Shown here: piece after piece, positions 1 to 11,364 of the stretch
Numbering within the stretch: position 1 is the stretch's first letter
Layout: each line of letters starts with the position of its first letter
Origin: Phoronis australis
Taxonomy: Eukaryota > Phoronida > Phoronidae
DNA: 64,000 nucleotides
Assembly (NCBI GenBank): GCA_002633005.1
Contig: NMRA01000420.1
Location: 124,001 to 188,000 of the forward strand
Direction of reading: 5' to 3'
The notes under the pieces: model-generated
What the model was told of the DNA's origin: nothing
Seen by the model: the letters and a program-made list of their open reading frames with translations, nothing else
Database searches by the model: none
Program-made: the position numbers and the translations under genes

Positions 1-1438
1 CCGAATTTTGAGGACAAAATACTTAATTCGGTTTTTATTTTTTTTGGTCAGGTAACCAGGACGAAATACAATTTTAAATATTCTCCTTTCCAGTTTCACA
101 TCCCAAATCACGTACACGTGCTTTGCAATGTTCATGGGATATTTGTAAAGTAAATTGATGTGTATCATTTGGCTACAAAGGCACGTTACACTTCGCAAGT
201 TCAGTTATTAGAACATTGAGACATGTCACGTGATCATTTTGAATGAACACCAGAGGAGTCTATTTCCAAACAATTTCAGCAGAGCTGAATTCAGCCATTT
301 GCAGCGATGTAATGTGGGAACTTGAATACGGCTAAATTAAACACTGCGTCCAACTTTTGTATTACGTCATTGTCACTGACTTTTTATCTCCTCAAACATA
401 AACATAAACATCATAATCGTTTACAAGAATTAAATAGAAATTAAACAAAGTCAAGTACCACACATGACTTTTTGGCCACTTTCGAGTTTGCCGTCAGGTG
501 GCACCGGTGGCTAATCAGCCTGACCACTGAGCCATACCATTCTCCCGTAAAGTAACGCTAGAACCTCGCTGAAAAGCAAGACTTCGCGAGATTACGTGAG
601 ATATTGCAGTGTATTTTGAATGAGATCACGTGACTTTGGATAGATTTTAGCTAGATCCTAGCGTTTACTGAACGCACGCCTGGAAAAGCTCATTGGCCTA
701 AGTTCAGTGTGACTTTGGTCATGGAACTCTCGGTCTCAATGCAACAATTGTGGATGACAGAGGAGATCATCAGCCAAAGCTCAAATATTGCGAGCTTTGT
801 ACTTTCAGAAAATATATACTATTTCTGTGTTCAAATTCTTGCTAAATAACGTTATAACACGAGAGCTTAAAAATCTACTTTTTACAGAAAAGATGCACCT
901 TAGAATACGAAGTTTTTCGAATATAAAATGCTTGAAACTATACCTAGCCACACAAGAAAAATGAAATTACCCCCTTGATGGAAAATCTAGAAATACAAAG
1001 ACCAAATAACAAGTATCTTGCATTCGTACCTCACGATGGTATAGAATCGAATGCCAAACGTATCCGAACGATTATCGAATCATATCCAAGAATCATTCGC
1101 CATAAATATTGATTGAATGGTTCAACGGTTGGACGTTGCTTATTCGTCTGTATGGGCTTATTTTTGAGGTGGTCTGAATAAATATTTTTCTCGCGTGTAT
1201 GATGCTGCGATTCGTATGTATCTATGTGTTTTTTATCATTCATTGGTTTTCGTGCCGTCGATTCAGTGGTTCATGGGCTTCTTCGTACAATTGTCAACTT
1301 ATGTTGCAATAAAATAGGATGGTTTATAGTTCACGTAGGTCCTTATTAGAAAAGCAAGAAGAGAAATGTTTCCCTATGAGTCAACGGATGAGACATTCAT
1401 TAAATGACTTCGTCCCCAAATGAACGGTCCTCATGGGG
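1..1438. other. Non-coding stretch at window start
   Basis: No supported gene is seen. The open frames here are short, lack recognisable domains and have no convincing splice context. The stretch contains one inverted-repeat element (551-670). Around 500-545 the minus strand has a tRNA A-box-like string (TGGCTCAGTGG) without a B box. Confidence 0.6.
551..670. repeat. MITE family A copy (TIR AACGCTAGGACC type)
   Basis: A short inverted-repeat element. It begins agtaacgctagaacctcgct and ends with the near reverse complement around tagatcctagcgtttactg. The interior has the shared core aagacttcgcgagatta and cacgtgac. Related copies lie at 19080-19214, 35213-35349, 41115-41229 and 57253-57352, in both orientations. 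There is no coding capacity, so it is a non-autonomous element. Confidence 0.7.
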
Positions 1439-2109
1439 GAGGCAGCATGAACAACGATTTTCAGTCCGACAGAGGTCCCTCGGGTATTAATTATATCCGC
1501 GTGACTGCACTTGGTGCATGTATCGTCTCCTCTTGATTATTTCAAAACAACTTAGGAACCAATATGAGTTAAGCTCAAACGAGATTGATAGATTTTGTGT
1601 TACCAATCACCCGATACCCATGTGATTGACATGTGCATTGTCCACAGGGTAACAGCCACTCATTACCTGCCCGCATTTTCAGAACCCGTATTCTACGCTG
1701 AATAACTTTCTCAAATTCCGAGACCTTTTTAAGAGCACAAAATAAAACATGAAAAGTGCTAAAATGATAATTAAAATCAGTGAATAAATCATTCAAACTA
1801 CTATGTTAAATGTTAAAGGTTAAATTCAATGATTCTACGTCGACAAAGAAAAGATGCAACTATTTTTGTTGCATGTTAATGTAAAATATTCAATAAAACG
1901 AACTTTGTTGAATAATTTTAAAGCTTTACTCATAATGAATTCCAATGTACAACACATACCTCCACACATAGTACATTATCAATGCTTCGGGTACGAAAGT
2001 GACTTTGGGTACACTAAATTCACTTCGCCGGTTCGGCTGAATCAACCGGCTAAGACACCTGCCTGGTTTTCCGTGACGACTACCGGCTCACAGAATAATC
2101 AGGCGTACG

Positions 2110-2229
2110 TTCCGTAGACGCGAAAACGCAAAATCACACCAGACTTCACGAGATTTCGCCATGCATTACCAGAAATGCTAGTGATCACACTAGCTAACCT
2201 TCCTGCGCGAGTTTCTTGCGTCTATGGAA
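2110..2229. repeat. MITE family B copy (TIR TTCCGTAGACGC)
   Basis: The element starts ttccgtagacgcgaaaac and ends with the inverted counterpart ttgcgtctatggaa. The core resembles family A (agacttcacgagatttcg, gatcaca). Its haplotype or duplicate counterpart is 4361-4480, and related copies are at 14338-14470 and 51825-51952. Non-coding. Confidence 0.65.
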
Positions 2230-3345
2230 CTCAACCCAGATTGCCGCGTGAGTTGCTGATAATTTCAACGTTTTTGGTGGTAACGAAGACTCCATATTAC
2301 GAGATCGATTTTAAGAGAGTATGAGTTTTAGCAGGCTTATATTAGACCTAGGCTGGGCGAAATGATGGCCAGTCGCTAACCTTTTCGTCACGTGACATGC
2401 TGGTGAATTGATTCAGGAGTTACTGTCATCACTGCTGAAACTGTATTGCATTCTGTATATGACAAATGTACCTGTTCGTGTTCAAGGATCAGGACAATAT
2501 GTTCCGGACACGGTTTGAGCTCCTGTTCATTTACTATGTTATTAGGTGACATCTATCGTCAGTTCATAACACTATACTGCCAAAATGATGAATGCAGAAA
2601 CAAAACCGTTGGGAATGACGAAAAGAGACACAACTCCGTCTTGATATCTTCACCAGAAGATGAAAAATTCGGGCATAAGAATTTTGAAAGTATTTAGATA
2701 CGCAGAAAATGTCCAGGGTTCCGGAAATTTGATGAAAGCATCGTGACACTCAAAAGAATTCTGGCAACTCAGGGGAGAAAATGTCTCGTCTCGTATTTGC
2801 AGTTAATAGAAATACGATCAAATTAAAGATATGTCTATAAATCCGTTCATCTGCACTAAGTCTATTATTATATTATGGTGGTCATGGAAAAGTAATACCG
2901 GGATTTTCCGTAGATGAACCCATCCGAATAAACGCCCATGGGCGTTTGTTTGGTACCAAGTGTCCAGATAGTGGGGCGTTTATTCAGAAAATTTCCTCTT
3001 AAAATCCCACTCAGCGTCAACTTTTAGCTTCGAATTCAGTTATGTGGAGCATTTATCAATTATAAAAGCGTACAGTGTTAACGAACTATGTATTTATTAA
3101 CCTAAAATAAAAAAAAAACAGAATTCTATGCAAAAATCGATGCTTTTTCCATATCAGCCGGGGCTATGACTTTCCGTTTATACGCTATTCCTTTCTGAAT
3201 AAACACCCGGGTGTTTATTTGATATAACTGAAATGCCTGAAAATAGGCTTAAGTTGTCTATGGGAAATCTCCGTAGTTGTCAGCAGGTGTTATTCAACAA
3301 TAGATGGCAGCACCAATCTGCTACGACGCAAGTCACCAAGCGGGG

Positions 3346-3466
3346 AACCTCGCTAAAAAGCATGGTAGAAAGTTCAGTAGCTGTTTGGTGCGACTAAAAA
3401 AATTAGCCAAATCACGACAACGTCTCACGAAATCTCGCGAAGTCTTACTTTTTAGCGAGGTCCTAG
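3346..3466. repeat. MITE family A relative, inverted-repeat form
   Basis: The ends are aacctcgctaaaaagca and, inverted, gcgaagtcttactttttagc followed by gaggtcctag. The interior is unlike the other copies. The same element is repeated at about 6169-6290 in the duplicated block. Confidence 0.5.
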
Positions 3467-4360
3467 AGTAGTTCCTTTCGTTACTAAACTCTAGGCTACC
3501 CGTGTCTTAAGCGAGCGGGCCAAACAACATGTTGTGGAAGTGCATGGACGACTTTTCGCTCTAAGACTGCTCATGCAGTTTACTAGAAAGGGAAGCGAAA
3601 GTATTTAAACCCAGTTATCCAAAACGGAAATTGTTGCTTGACAATTCTCATTTCTTACAGAAAATGCACATCGTATTTTCGAAAAAAAAANGGCAGCATG
3701 AACAACGATTTTCAGTCCGACAGAGGTCCCTCGGGTATCAATTATATCCGCGTGACTGCACTTGGTGCATGAATCGTCTCCTCTTGATTATTTCAAAACA
3801 ACTTAGGAACCAATATGAGTTAAGCTCAAACGAGATTGATAGATTTTGTGTTACCAATCACCCGATACCCATGTGATTGACATGTGCATTGTCCACAAGG
3901 TAACAGAAACTCACTCCCTGCCCGCATTTTCAGAGCCCGTATTCTACGCTGAACAACTTTCTCAAATTCCGAGTCCTTTTTAATAGCACAAAATAAAACA
4001 TGAAAAGTACTAAAACGATAATTAAAATCTGTGAATAAATCATTCAAACTACTATGTTAAATGTTAAAGGTTAAATTCAATGATTCTACGTCGACACTGA
4101 AAGGATGCAAATATTTTTGTTGCAGGTTAATGTAAAATATTCAATAGAACGAACTTTGTCGAATAATTTTAAAGCTTTACTCATAATGAATTCAAATGTA
4201 CAACACATACCTCCACACAAAGTACATTATCAATGCTTCGGCTACGAAAGTGACTTTGGGTACACTAAATTCACTTCGCCGGTTCCGCTGAGTCAACCGG
4301 CTAAGACACCTGCCTGGTTTTCCGTGACGACTACCGGCTTACAGTCCAATCAGGCGTATG

Positions 4361-4480
4361 TTCCGTAGACGCGAAAACGCAAAATCACGCCAGACTTCAT
4401 AAGATTTCGCTATGCATTACCAGAAAAGCTAATGATCACACTAGCTAACCTTCCTGCGCGAGCTTCTTGCGTCTATGGAA
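4361..4480. repeat. MITE family B copy in duplicate block B
   Basis: Counterpart of 2110-2229, with the same ends (ttccgtagacgcg and gcgtctatggaa) and a few substitutions. Confidence 0.6.
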
Positions 4481-4501
4481 CTCAACCCAGATTGCCGCGT
4501 G

Positions 4502-5061
4502 AACCGACGGTACCGGCGAAATCAGTCACGTGCGGACGTTCTCGTAGTTTCCGGGACTCGTATTGAGTACTTACTGCAGCGATCTGAATCAATATTAATT
4601 TTCTGTCCCACTGATAAAATACTCTAAACTTGTGGTGCAACATGCTCGTTTCTGTGTTTTTTAAGCTGAATTTCGCCGCTGTTCAACTGTCAATGTTGAA
4701 TTTATAACTGGAGCGCTTTGGAGTTTAGAAACAGTGTCACGTTTATCCGAACTTGAATTGCTGCCGAATGAGCCTGCACTCAAGTCACAGGCCATGTGTA
4801 CACGCACTACCTTCGAACGAGCCTGCACTCAAGTCACAGGCCATGTGCACACGCACTACCTTCGAATGAGCCTGCACTCAAGTCACAAGCCATGCGCAAA
4901 CGCACTACTTTCGAATGAGCCTGTACTCAAGTCACAGGCCATGCGCACACGCACTACCTTCGAATGAGCGTGCACTCAAGTCACAGGCCATGCGCACACG
5001 CACTACCTTCGAATTCGCAATTTTGCGTTGACCAACCCCAATAAAATGTGAAATTTTCTTG
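4502..5061. repeat. 560-bp insertion/deletion polymorphism between the duplicate copies
   Basis: Copy A runs gccgcgtg straight into agttgctgataatttc (about 2250). Copy B has about 560 bp between these anchors, including a 49-bp minisatellite. Which allele is ancestral cannot be told from this window. Confidence 0.7.
4766..5010 (+). repeat. 49-bp minisatellite, 5 units
   Basis: Five head-to-tail units start at 4766, 4815, 4864, 4913 and 4962, each exactly 49 bp. They follow the pattern gaatgagcctgcactcaagt, then cacaggccatgcgcacacgc, then actaccttc. The units differ by a few substitutions. A 77-codon open frame across it is an accident of the periodicity. Confidence 0.9.
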
Positions 5062-6515
5062 AGTTGCTGATAATTTCGACGTTTTTGGTGGTAACGAAGA
5101 CTCCTGGAATATTACGAGATCGAATTTAAGAGAGTACGAGTTTTAGCAGGCTTATATTGGACCTAGGCTGGGCGAAATGATGGCCAGTCGCTAACCTTTT
5201 CGTCACGTGACATGCTGCGTGAATTGATTCAGGAGTTATCAGACTGTCATCACTGCTGAAACTGTATTGCATTCTGTATATATATATATGACAAATGTAC
5301 CTGTTCGTGTTCAACGATCAGGACAATATGTTCCGGACATGGTTTGAGCTACTGTTCATTTATTATGTTATTAGGTGACATCTATCGTCAGTTCATAACA
5401 CTAAAAGATGAATGCAGAGACAAAACCGTTGGGAATGACGAAAAGAGACACGACTCCGTCTTGATATCTTCACCAGAAGATGAAAAATTCAGGCATAAGA
5501 ATTTTGAAAGTATTTAGATACGCAGAAAATGTCCAAGGTTCCGGAACTTTGATGAAAGCATCTGACACTCAAAAGAATTCTGGCAACTCAGGGGAGAACA
5601 TGTCTTGTCTCGTATTTGCAGTGAATAGAAATACGATCAAATTAAAGATATGTCTATGAATCCGTTCATCTGCACTGAGTCTATTATTATATTATGGTGG
5701 TCATGGAAAAGTGATACCGGGATTTTCCGTAGATGAACCCATCCGAATAAACGCCCATGGGCGTTTGTTTGGTACCAAGTGTCCAGATAGTGGGGCGTTT
5801 ATTCAGAAAATTTTCTCTTAAAATCCCACTCAGCGTCAACTTTTAGCTTCAAATTCAGTTATGTGGAGCATTTATCAATTATAAAAGCGTACAGTGTTAA
5901 CGAACTATGTATTTATTAACCTAAAATAAAAAAAAAAAACAGAATTCTATGCAAAAATCGATGCTTTTTCCATATCAGCCGGGGCTATGACTTTCTGTTT
6001 ATACGCTATTCCTTTCTGAATAAACACCCGGGTGTTTATTTGATATAACTGAAATGCCTGAAAATAGGCTTACTGAAGTTGTCTATGGGAAATCTCGGTA
6101 GTTGTCAGCAGGTGTTATTCAACAATAGATGGCAGCACCAATCTGCTACGACGCAAGTCACCAAGCGGGGAACCTCGCTAAAAAGCATGGTAGAAAGTTC
6201 AGTAGCTGTTTGGTGCGACTAAAAAAATTAGCCAAATCACGACAACGTCTCACGAAATCTCGCGAAGTCTTACTTTTTAGCGAGGTCCTAGAGTAGTTCC
6301 TTTCGTTACTAAACTCTAGGCTACCCGTGTCTTAAGCGAGCGGGCCAAACAACATGTTGTGGAAGTGCATGGACGACTTTTCGCTCTAAGACTGCTCATG
6401 CAGTTTACTAGAAAGGGAAGCGAAAGTATTTAAACCCAGTTATCCAAAACGGAAATTGTTGCTTGACAATTCTCATTTCTTACAGAAAATGCACATCGTA
6501 TTTTCGAAAAAAAAA

Positions 6516-7078
6516 CAGAACCGAAGACAGAGTTACCACCTAATTTTTTTGACGGCAAACATCAGAAAGTACACCGTTGTCTATGCTAGCGATTATTAAA
6601 TTGATTGTTCGAGTTTTTGTATTTTGACATGAAAGCAATGAATATCGTTTATTTCAAAAGAGGCTTCGTTTCTCAAGGTCGATAGTATTTGCATAGCGAT
6701 AAACCAAACCACACCGAGTACATCATAGCATCGAATAGCAATAGGCTTTGCCAGTCAAAACTAGTATTTTTGTTTGCAGAAACTAGGTCAAACAAAGCCA
6801 GTTAAGGAAAAAGCAAACACGCGTACTATGGCAGAGCACAAGGATTGTGTTGAGGGTTTATTGAAACACCAGTTCGTCGATATAGCCGAGGTAGGTGTGC
6901 TAGTGCTGTACACGAAATGCGGTAAATATGTTGATAACGAAGTCTCAAGTGAATATATAGGCCTTGATGTGTAAGGAGTCTGAGGTTTGCACATGGTCGT
7001 CACGGAAATGACGAACGAAGGCGTGTGGAAATGAACCCTATGTGACCGTTCCCTCTATTGGCAGCTTTTATCCGAATC
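6516..7078 (+). other. Upstream region of the sulfotransferase gene; possible 5' non-coding exon 6780-6890
   Basis: A candidate 5' exon is bounded by tttttgtttgcag (ends 6779) and a donor gtaggtgt at 6891. A second acceptor-like site, ctctattggcag, lies at 7064, just before the ATG at 7079. Splicing 6890 to 7065 would place the main ATG 14 nt into the last exon, but the exon's own ATG (6829) would not be in frame with it. I therefore regard it as possible 5' UTR. This is inference only. Confidence 0.3.
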
Positions 7079-8491
7079 ATGCTTAGAAAGACCAGCAGTT
7101 GCAAGAAACTCACCGGCGGTCGGCATCAAACTATTCTTCTTCTCATTGTCTTATTTCTTATCGTTATCGCCACAGAAGTTGTGTGGTTTGAACAGCACCT
7201 GAGTTACACCGTAGAACACTCTCCCGTGCGCTCCGCAATTTGGCATAACAGACTGAAGACAGGCTGGACCAACAGAGCACCACTGGAGAACCAAACTGTA
7301 TATCCGCGTCCTTACCATCTTGGGTGTTGGTTACAGACTGAGAAACACGGACGTTTTCCGGGGACGAGCATGATCAAGCCAGCGACGACTGTCAACGATT
7401 GCATTCAGCACTGCAGGAGAGGTAACCACACGTACGCGGGAATAAAAAATGGCGTTGAATGTTGGTGTAACTCAACCATTGGAGACTATATTCCGTCACA
7501 CGCCTGCACAGAATCGTGCCCTGGCGACAGAAGGTATATGTGTGGCGGGAAGACGAGTATGAATGTGTACGTCGTAAACGAGGTTCAAACCAAATATGAA
7601 TTCAGTGGGGAACCCCGTAAGCTTTTGATCGTTGCTTACATGAGGACTGGCTCAACATTTGTATCTGAATTGTTCAACCAGCATCCAGATTCCTTTTACA
7701 TTTTCGAGCCATTTTTTAGGATTGGCTACCCCCATCCGAGTATTATTCAACACCTGTTTACTTGCCAATTTGAGAGAGTCCCCTCAGACATACTGTACCG
7801 GCAATTCGGTTACTGGCACGGTCACATGCAATACACATTCGGCCATTTTTTCACCTGCATGTATAAGGTGGGCGTTGGTGGATTTCATAGGTGCATTGCT
7901 CTTTTAAAAATAGTTTGTCAACAGGCGTCACTGCGCGTCGTTAAAGAGATCGAAATAAACATGTCCAGTGTCGTACTGATGAAAGAACTGCTTCCAGACT
8001 TAAAAGTTATACATTTGGTACGTGATCCCAGAGCCGTTACGTTCTCGAGAATTCGTGTACAAGAGAGAAACACACCTAAACACGCTTCCAAATTTTGCCA
8101 AGACGTAGCTTCTGACTTGAAAATGGCAAAGAAACTCCCGCCACACGACTTGTACTCACTAAAGTACGAGGTGTTGGCTGAACATCCGTTTAACGTCGCT
8201 CGAGTTCTGTACAAGTTCATTGAACTGTCGGTGACCCCGGAAGTGTTCAGTTGGATGGAGCGCGCCACGGGCATCAAGAACGCTTGTGTGAAAATCGTCT
8301 GCAAATTGGCTTACTCAACCATTAGAAACAATTCCGCAGAAACTGCCTACAAATGGAAAGCGTCTATACCCTTTAAAGTCGTAAGATTTGTTGATTCTGA
8401 GTGTTCACAGATGTATGCCAGGCTGGGCTATTTGCCGATTCAAAATGAAAATGATTTACGCAATCCAAAATTGAGACATCGTACCTGGTAG
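7079..8491 (+). CDS. WSC-domain-containing carbohydrate sulfotransferase (type II membrane protein)
   Basis: Probably a Golgi sulfotransferase moving sulfate from PAPS to a glycan; the acceptor sugar is unknown. The ORF stays open upstream only to a TTG at 7058. The first ATG, 7079, has A at -3 and gives 470 residues. A short basic tail (1-17) precedes a membrane helix (about 18-37), so the topology is type II. A WSC domain at about 79-166 has eight cysteines (83, 108, 112, 128, 130, 143, 147, 155). The sulfotransferase domain follows: a 5'-phosphosulfate loop YMRTGSTF (R189), FEP (209-211), and a 3'-phosphate motif LVRDPRAV with SR near 315-325. Several N-glycosylation sites are present (NQT, NHT, NST, NMS, NNS). 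The motifs resemble the CHST GlcNAc/Gal 6-O family. WSCD proteins also pair WSC with sulfotransferase domains, but with two WSC copies. The coding region has no introns. The catalytic motifs look intact. Confidence 0.88.
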   Translation: MLRKTSSCKKLTGGRHQTILLLIVLFLIVIATEVVWFEQHLSYTVEHSPVRSAIWHNRLKTGWTNRAPLENQTVYPRPYHLGCWLQTEKHGRFPGTSMIKPATTVNDCIQHCRRGNHTYAGIKNGVECWCNSTIGDYIPSHACTESCPGDRRYMCGGKTSMNVYVVNEVQTKYEFSGEPRKLLIVAYMRTGSTFVSELFNQHPDSFYIFEPFFRIGYPHPSIIQHLFTCQFERVPSDILYRQFGYWHGHMQYTFGHFFTCMYKVGVGGFHRCIALLKIVCQQASLRVVKEIEINMSSVVLMKELLPDLKVIHLVRDPRAVTFSRIRVQERNTPKHASKFCQDVASDLKMAKKLPPHDLYSLKYEVLAEHPFNVARVLYKFIELSVTPEVFSWMERATGIKNACVKIVCKLAYSTIRNNSAETAYKWKASIPFKVVRFVDSECSQMYARLGYLPIQNENDLRNPKLRHRTW

Positions 8492-9227
8492 ATACGCATG
8501 ACTTAATTCCAAATTTTCAGCCATGCGCATGTGCAACGGCCGTAGACGGGGGAAACTGTAACTTACATTTTTATTTAAATACGGGTGTTTAACTTTTGAT
8601 CCATGTGCAAGTTGTAATACCAAGGTTGGTTCAGCCTCAAACACGGAAAAGTTTTCCGCTGCCAAAAGAGGATGAAAATTAAGAATTTTCAATGACTTTC
8701 ATTTCTTCAGTGTAGGCCTAATGAATGTTTTTGGGGAAAGTAGGTCATTGCCCTCCATTTTAAGATTCCTAAACAAAAATCTGCAAAACTACGAAATCGC
8801 CCGCGAACAGCAAGGGAAATTTCGATGTTTTAGTTGTGTTCGCTGCAAACGTGTCCGTTGTCTTTGACCCGAATGTGACGTCATATTGTGTGATACGTCG
8901 CTACACTTTCGCAGTGCTACGAAAGGTAGGACTGTGGAATATTGTTAAACATGGCTTCTCGTTGGTTAAAGTTATGAAACCTGCGTGATAACATTCAGTC
9001 ATTCTCATTGGTTGAAATCTGGGAAACCCCATTCAGTATACTCTTACGTAGAATGGCTACCACCTTTGACTTGAATAGTTACAATTTATTTGTCAATAAC
9101 ACGGCATCAAACGCTTACTGTTTACTTTTCATAAGTTTGTTGATTAGGTGCCAATTCATCTATTTTGACCTAGGAATACTTTGAGACAAAATTTATAACA
9201 GTAACTGGTCTAAATCAAATATTCTAT
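8492..9227. other. Intergenic, nothing recognised
   Basis: The 3' flank of the sulfotransferase gene. I see no clear AATAAA close to the stop, no open frame of interest and no named repeat. Confidence 0.5.
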
Positions 9228-9307
9228 TGGCTTATAGGCGGGGCTATATAGGCCTTTATCCACGTGCTGGCTTATAGGCAGGGCTATATAGGCCTATATC
9301 CACGTTG
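9228..9307 (+). repeat. 40-bp direct tandem duplication
   Basis: Two adjacent 40-bp units start at 9228 and 9268, each reading tggcttataggc, then gggctatataggcc, then tatccacgt, with only a few differences. Confidence 0.85.
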
Positions 9308-9668
9308 TGTCAAAGAATATAATTATTAACTTTTAATTTACCGGCACCATTCGCCGCTATAAGGATGGTTTTATCTTTTTCATAACCAGGACGAGAAGTG
9401 CTTTCTGGGCTTAGTGGAAAGAACTGACAGGTTCAGTTTCTTGAGACTATGCTCAGCGCCTAACCGGCCGCCATTATATGGCTACTTGATGACCCATGTC
9501 TAAAAGTAATACCAAAGAGACAACCACGAGGAACAGGCGGAGACCAATGTCTTAACGCTAAGTAGTGCGAATCCAAAGCCGTTCCTTGACGGAAAGCGGA
9601 TTTATAGTAGTTTTAAAGTTAGTTGCTGGCTGATTATGTTGACTTGGATAGTCATGCCGCTATATATC

Positions 9669-9806
9669 ATGGGCGGCGCACCATTGGGGGCTGGGGGCTA
9701 TAGCCCCACTTTTTTCAGTGCTGCGCCACCCATGGTCTATAGGCGGTGCACCACAGGGGGGATGGGGGGAGGTTAGCCCCCAATTTTTTCAGTGGTGCGC
9801 CGCCCA
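9669..9806. repeat. Dimer of a ~68-bp GC-rich inverted-repeat element (CATGGGCGGCGCA)
   Basis: Unit 1 (9669-9735) begins catgggcggcgcaccatt and ends cagtgctgcgccacccatgg. Unit 2 (about 9739-9806) begins ataggcggtgcacc and ends agtggtgcgccgccca. Both contain a ggggctatagcccc-like centre and a tttttt run. The same dimer occurs in opposite orientation at 21080-21222. A tiny MITE with TIRs of about 13 bp is the best description. Confidence 0.7.
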
Positions 9807-11223
9807 GGTATATATACTCTTGAACTTGATAGGTTTCATAAACTCGTGTTAGGGATGTTCAGAATTGTCCGTGGTTTATCATGTGGTAAAGGTTATACTC
9901 TTTTGACTTCGAAGACATTGACTGTAATTTGCGTGTCAAGCATATCCTCATTGTATCCAAGGTCAAGAAAATATTGAGTCAATTCAATGTAAAGGCTGTA
10001 TCAGACCTAGTTAGAGAGTGAGGCGTTCCAAACGTCACGTGACTGTTGAGGAATGTCCACTCCTCAGTTTTTGTTTTTCTATTACGTATTTAATTTTTGT
10101 TTATTAATTTCATAGTCGGTGAAACTGTTTTGAAACCGACTTTAAATGATTATCATTATTGGTTGATTGATTGGACACTTTGCGAATAAGGCTGTTAAAA
10201 TTATCAATTTTGATTTGTCGTATGCTGTACATATAACAAATCACAATCTTTAATCTGGGTACAGAATATCCAAAGACATGAGTCGTAGCATATTCTAAAA
10301 ATAATCACAAATTCGATTTTTCAGGACACCGCGATTTTAATCGGATAACTAAAAAATCCTCGATTATTGTTAGAGAATGCAAGGATTCGCGACATGACAC
10401 CCTCGCCTCATTTATTAGATCACGTGACACAATTATCAGGCAGTTCTCAAGGCGTCCATGGAATAGGAATGTCGGTAAACGTCGGCTGCCGGTGCGCGTC
10501 ACGTGATATAACTAGCGCGCCGAAGAACTGTTGCTCCGTCTCATACATGCTACATGGAAATTTTGTTCTCTGTGCAAATTTTATCTTCATCTCATTGCGT
10601 TGATTTCGTTAAAAAGAAACAAATGATTCGATTGCCACCAATAAAATAAGTTAAGTTAATCTATTTCTTAAGTTTTAAGTTGTTTTTTGTCTGAGGAACA
10701 AATACGGCCTCATTTCCGAATTCTCCCTTGAATTGAACACAGAGACAGTAACGGTTTTATTAGCATCAAGCAAGTTTGGCGCAATCACACAAATCTCCGT
10801 GAGATACCGCCACGTATCACAAGCGGAGCACGTGACCGCACTAACTTTTGTTATTGGCTTACTTAGCCAAGAAAACACGTACAAGAACAAGATATTGGAC
10901 AAGGACAGTAAACGATGTAAACAAAAGGACAGTTTTGATAATACAGTAAAGACCTGATGAAGCTTGCTTGAATTGCAGTCCAATCTTTCACTCGGGAGTA
11001 ATTGTGAGTCCCTAATCACACTCGAGAAAATTACAATGTCTTCTAGTCAATTTTGAAAAGCACGAATTTCGATAAATATCCCACAATGCAACTGCTTCTG
11101 GCATTCGTAAGTATCAATCAACTATCCATCAGTCCACAGTTATAAACTTCAACTTATAAGAGAGAAAAGTTTCCTGACCATGTTTGTATACTACACAACG
11201 TAAGAAATATTGCACCCAATTAA
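9807..11223. other. Intergenic between convergent genes
   Basis: The 3' flanks of the sulfotransferase gene (+) and the G-alpha gene (-) face each other here. Open frames at 10367-10603, 10675-11019 and 10733-10957 show no family resemblance. A degenerate MITE-B-like string (ttcgcgacatgac, gatcacgtgac, gcgtccatggaa) lies at about 10384-10466. No other feature is seen. Confidence 0.5.
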
Positions 11224-11364
11224 TTAGATATCACAAAAACGTGCCAAATGCGTCTGTATGATTGTCGACCGACAGCCGTCGAGCACCCTTTGTATATTCC
11301 TAGTGTCCACTGCGCATGTGTAAAAAGGCACACAGAACTTGTGTTCGCTCCTCGACGCCAAACG
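11224..11364 (-). CDS. G-alpha exon 10 (TCA motif, C-terminus)
   Basis: Acceptor ttgtatttcag, phase 0, stop TAA at 11226-11224. It encodes [33 protein letters not shown] and [13 protein letters not shown]. This matches the Gs [20 protein letters not shown] block. The last five residues RFCDI, which set receptor choice, match no standard class, and there is no pertussis-type Cys at -4. The longer open frame over this DNA is in a different frame and is not the real one. Confidence 0.88.
   Translation of the reverse strand, partial: RLASRSEHKFCVPFYTCAVDTRNIQRVLDGCRSTIIQTHLARFCDI

Larger units (their letters stand above)
1439..3690. repeat. Duplicated block, copy A (probable haplotype copy)
   Basis: This block matches 3692-6515 colinearly with scattered substitutions and small indels. 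It starts ggcagcatgaacaacg and ends cgtattttcgaaaaaaaaa. It lacks the 560-bp segment present in copy B at 4502-5061. Within it are a MITE-like element (2110-2229), palindromes based on aaacgcccatgggcgttt (about 2933) and aaacacccgggtgttt (about 3204), and an inverted MITE A relative (3346-3466). No gene is supported: the short open frames occur in both copies simply because the DNA is duplicated. Confidence 0.85.
3691..6515. repeat. Duplicated block, copy B (probable haplotype copy)
   Basis: This is a second, directly repeated copy of 1439-3690. The first base is a single N, immediately followed by the same ggcagcatgaacaacg start as copy A. It ends at the same cgtattttcgaaaaaaaaa where copy A stops, then continues into unique sequence. 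It carries an extra 560-bp segment (4502-5061) and small indels, including a longer TA run near 5280. No gene is supported. Confidence 0.85.

Noticed and set aside
500-545. tRNA A-box-like string on the minus strand (TGGCTCAGTGG)
   Set aside because: No B box at the proper distance and no cloverleaf.
4734-4967. 77-codon frame with an apparent peptide repeat
   Set aside because: It is a translation of the 49-bp minisatellite, whose unit length is not a multiple of three, so the peptide periodicity is accidental.
7918-8304. 128-codon minus-strand frame
   Set aside because: Antisense shadow of the sulfotransferase domain.
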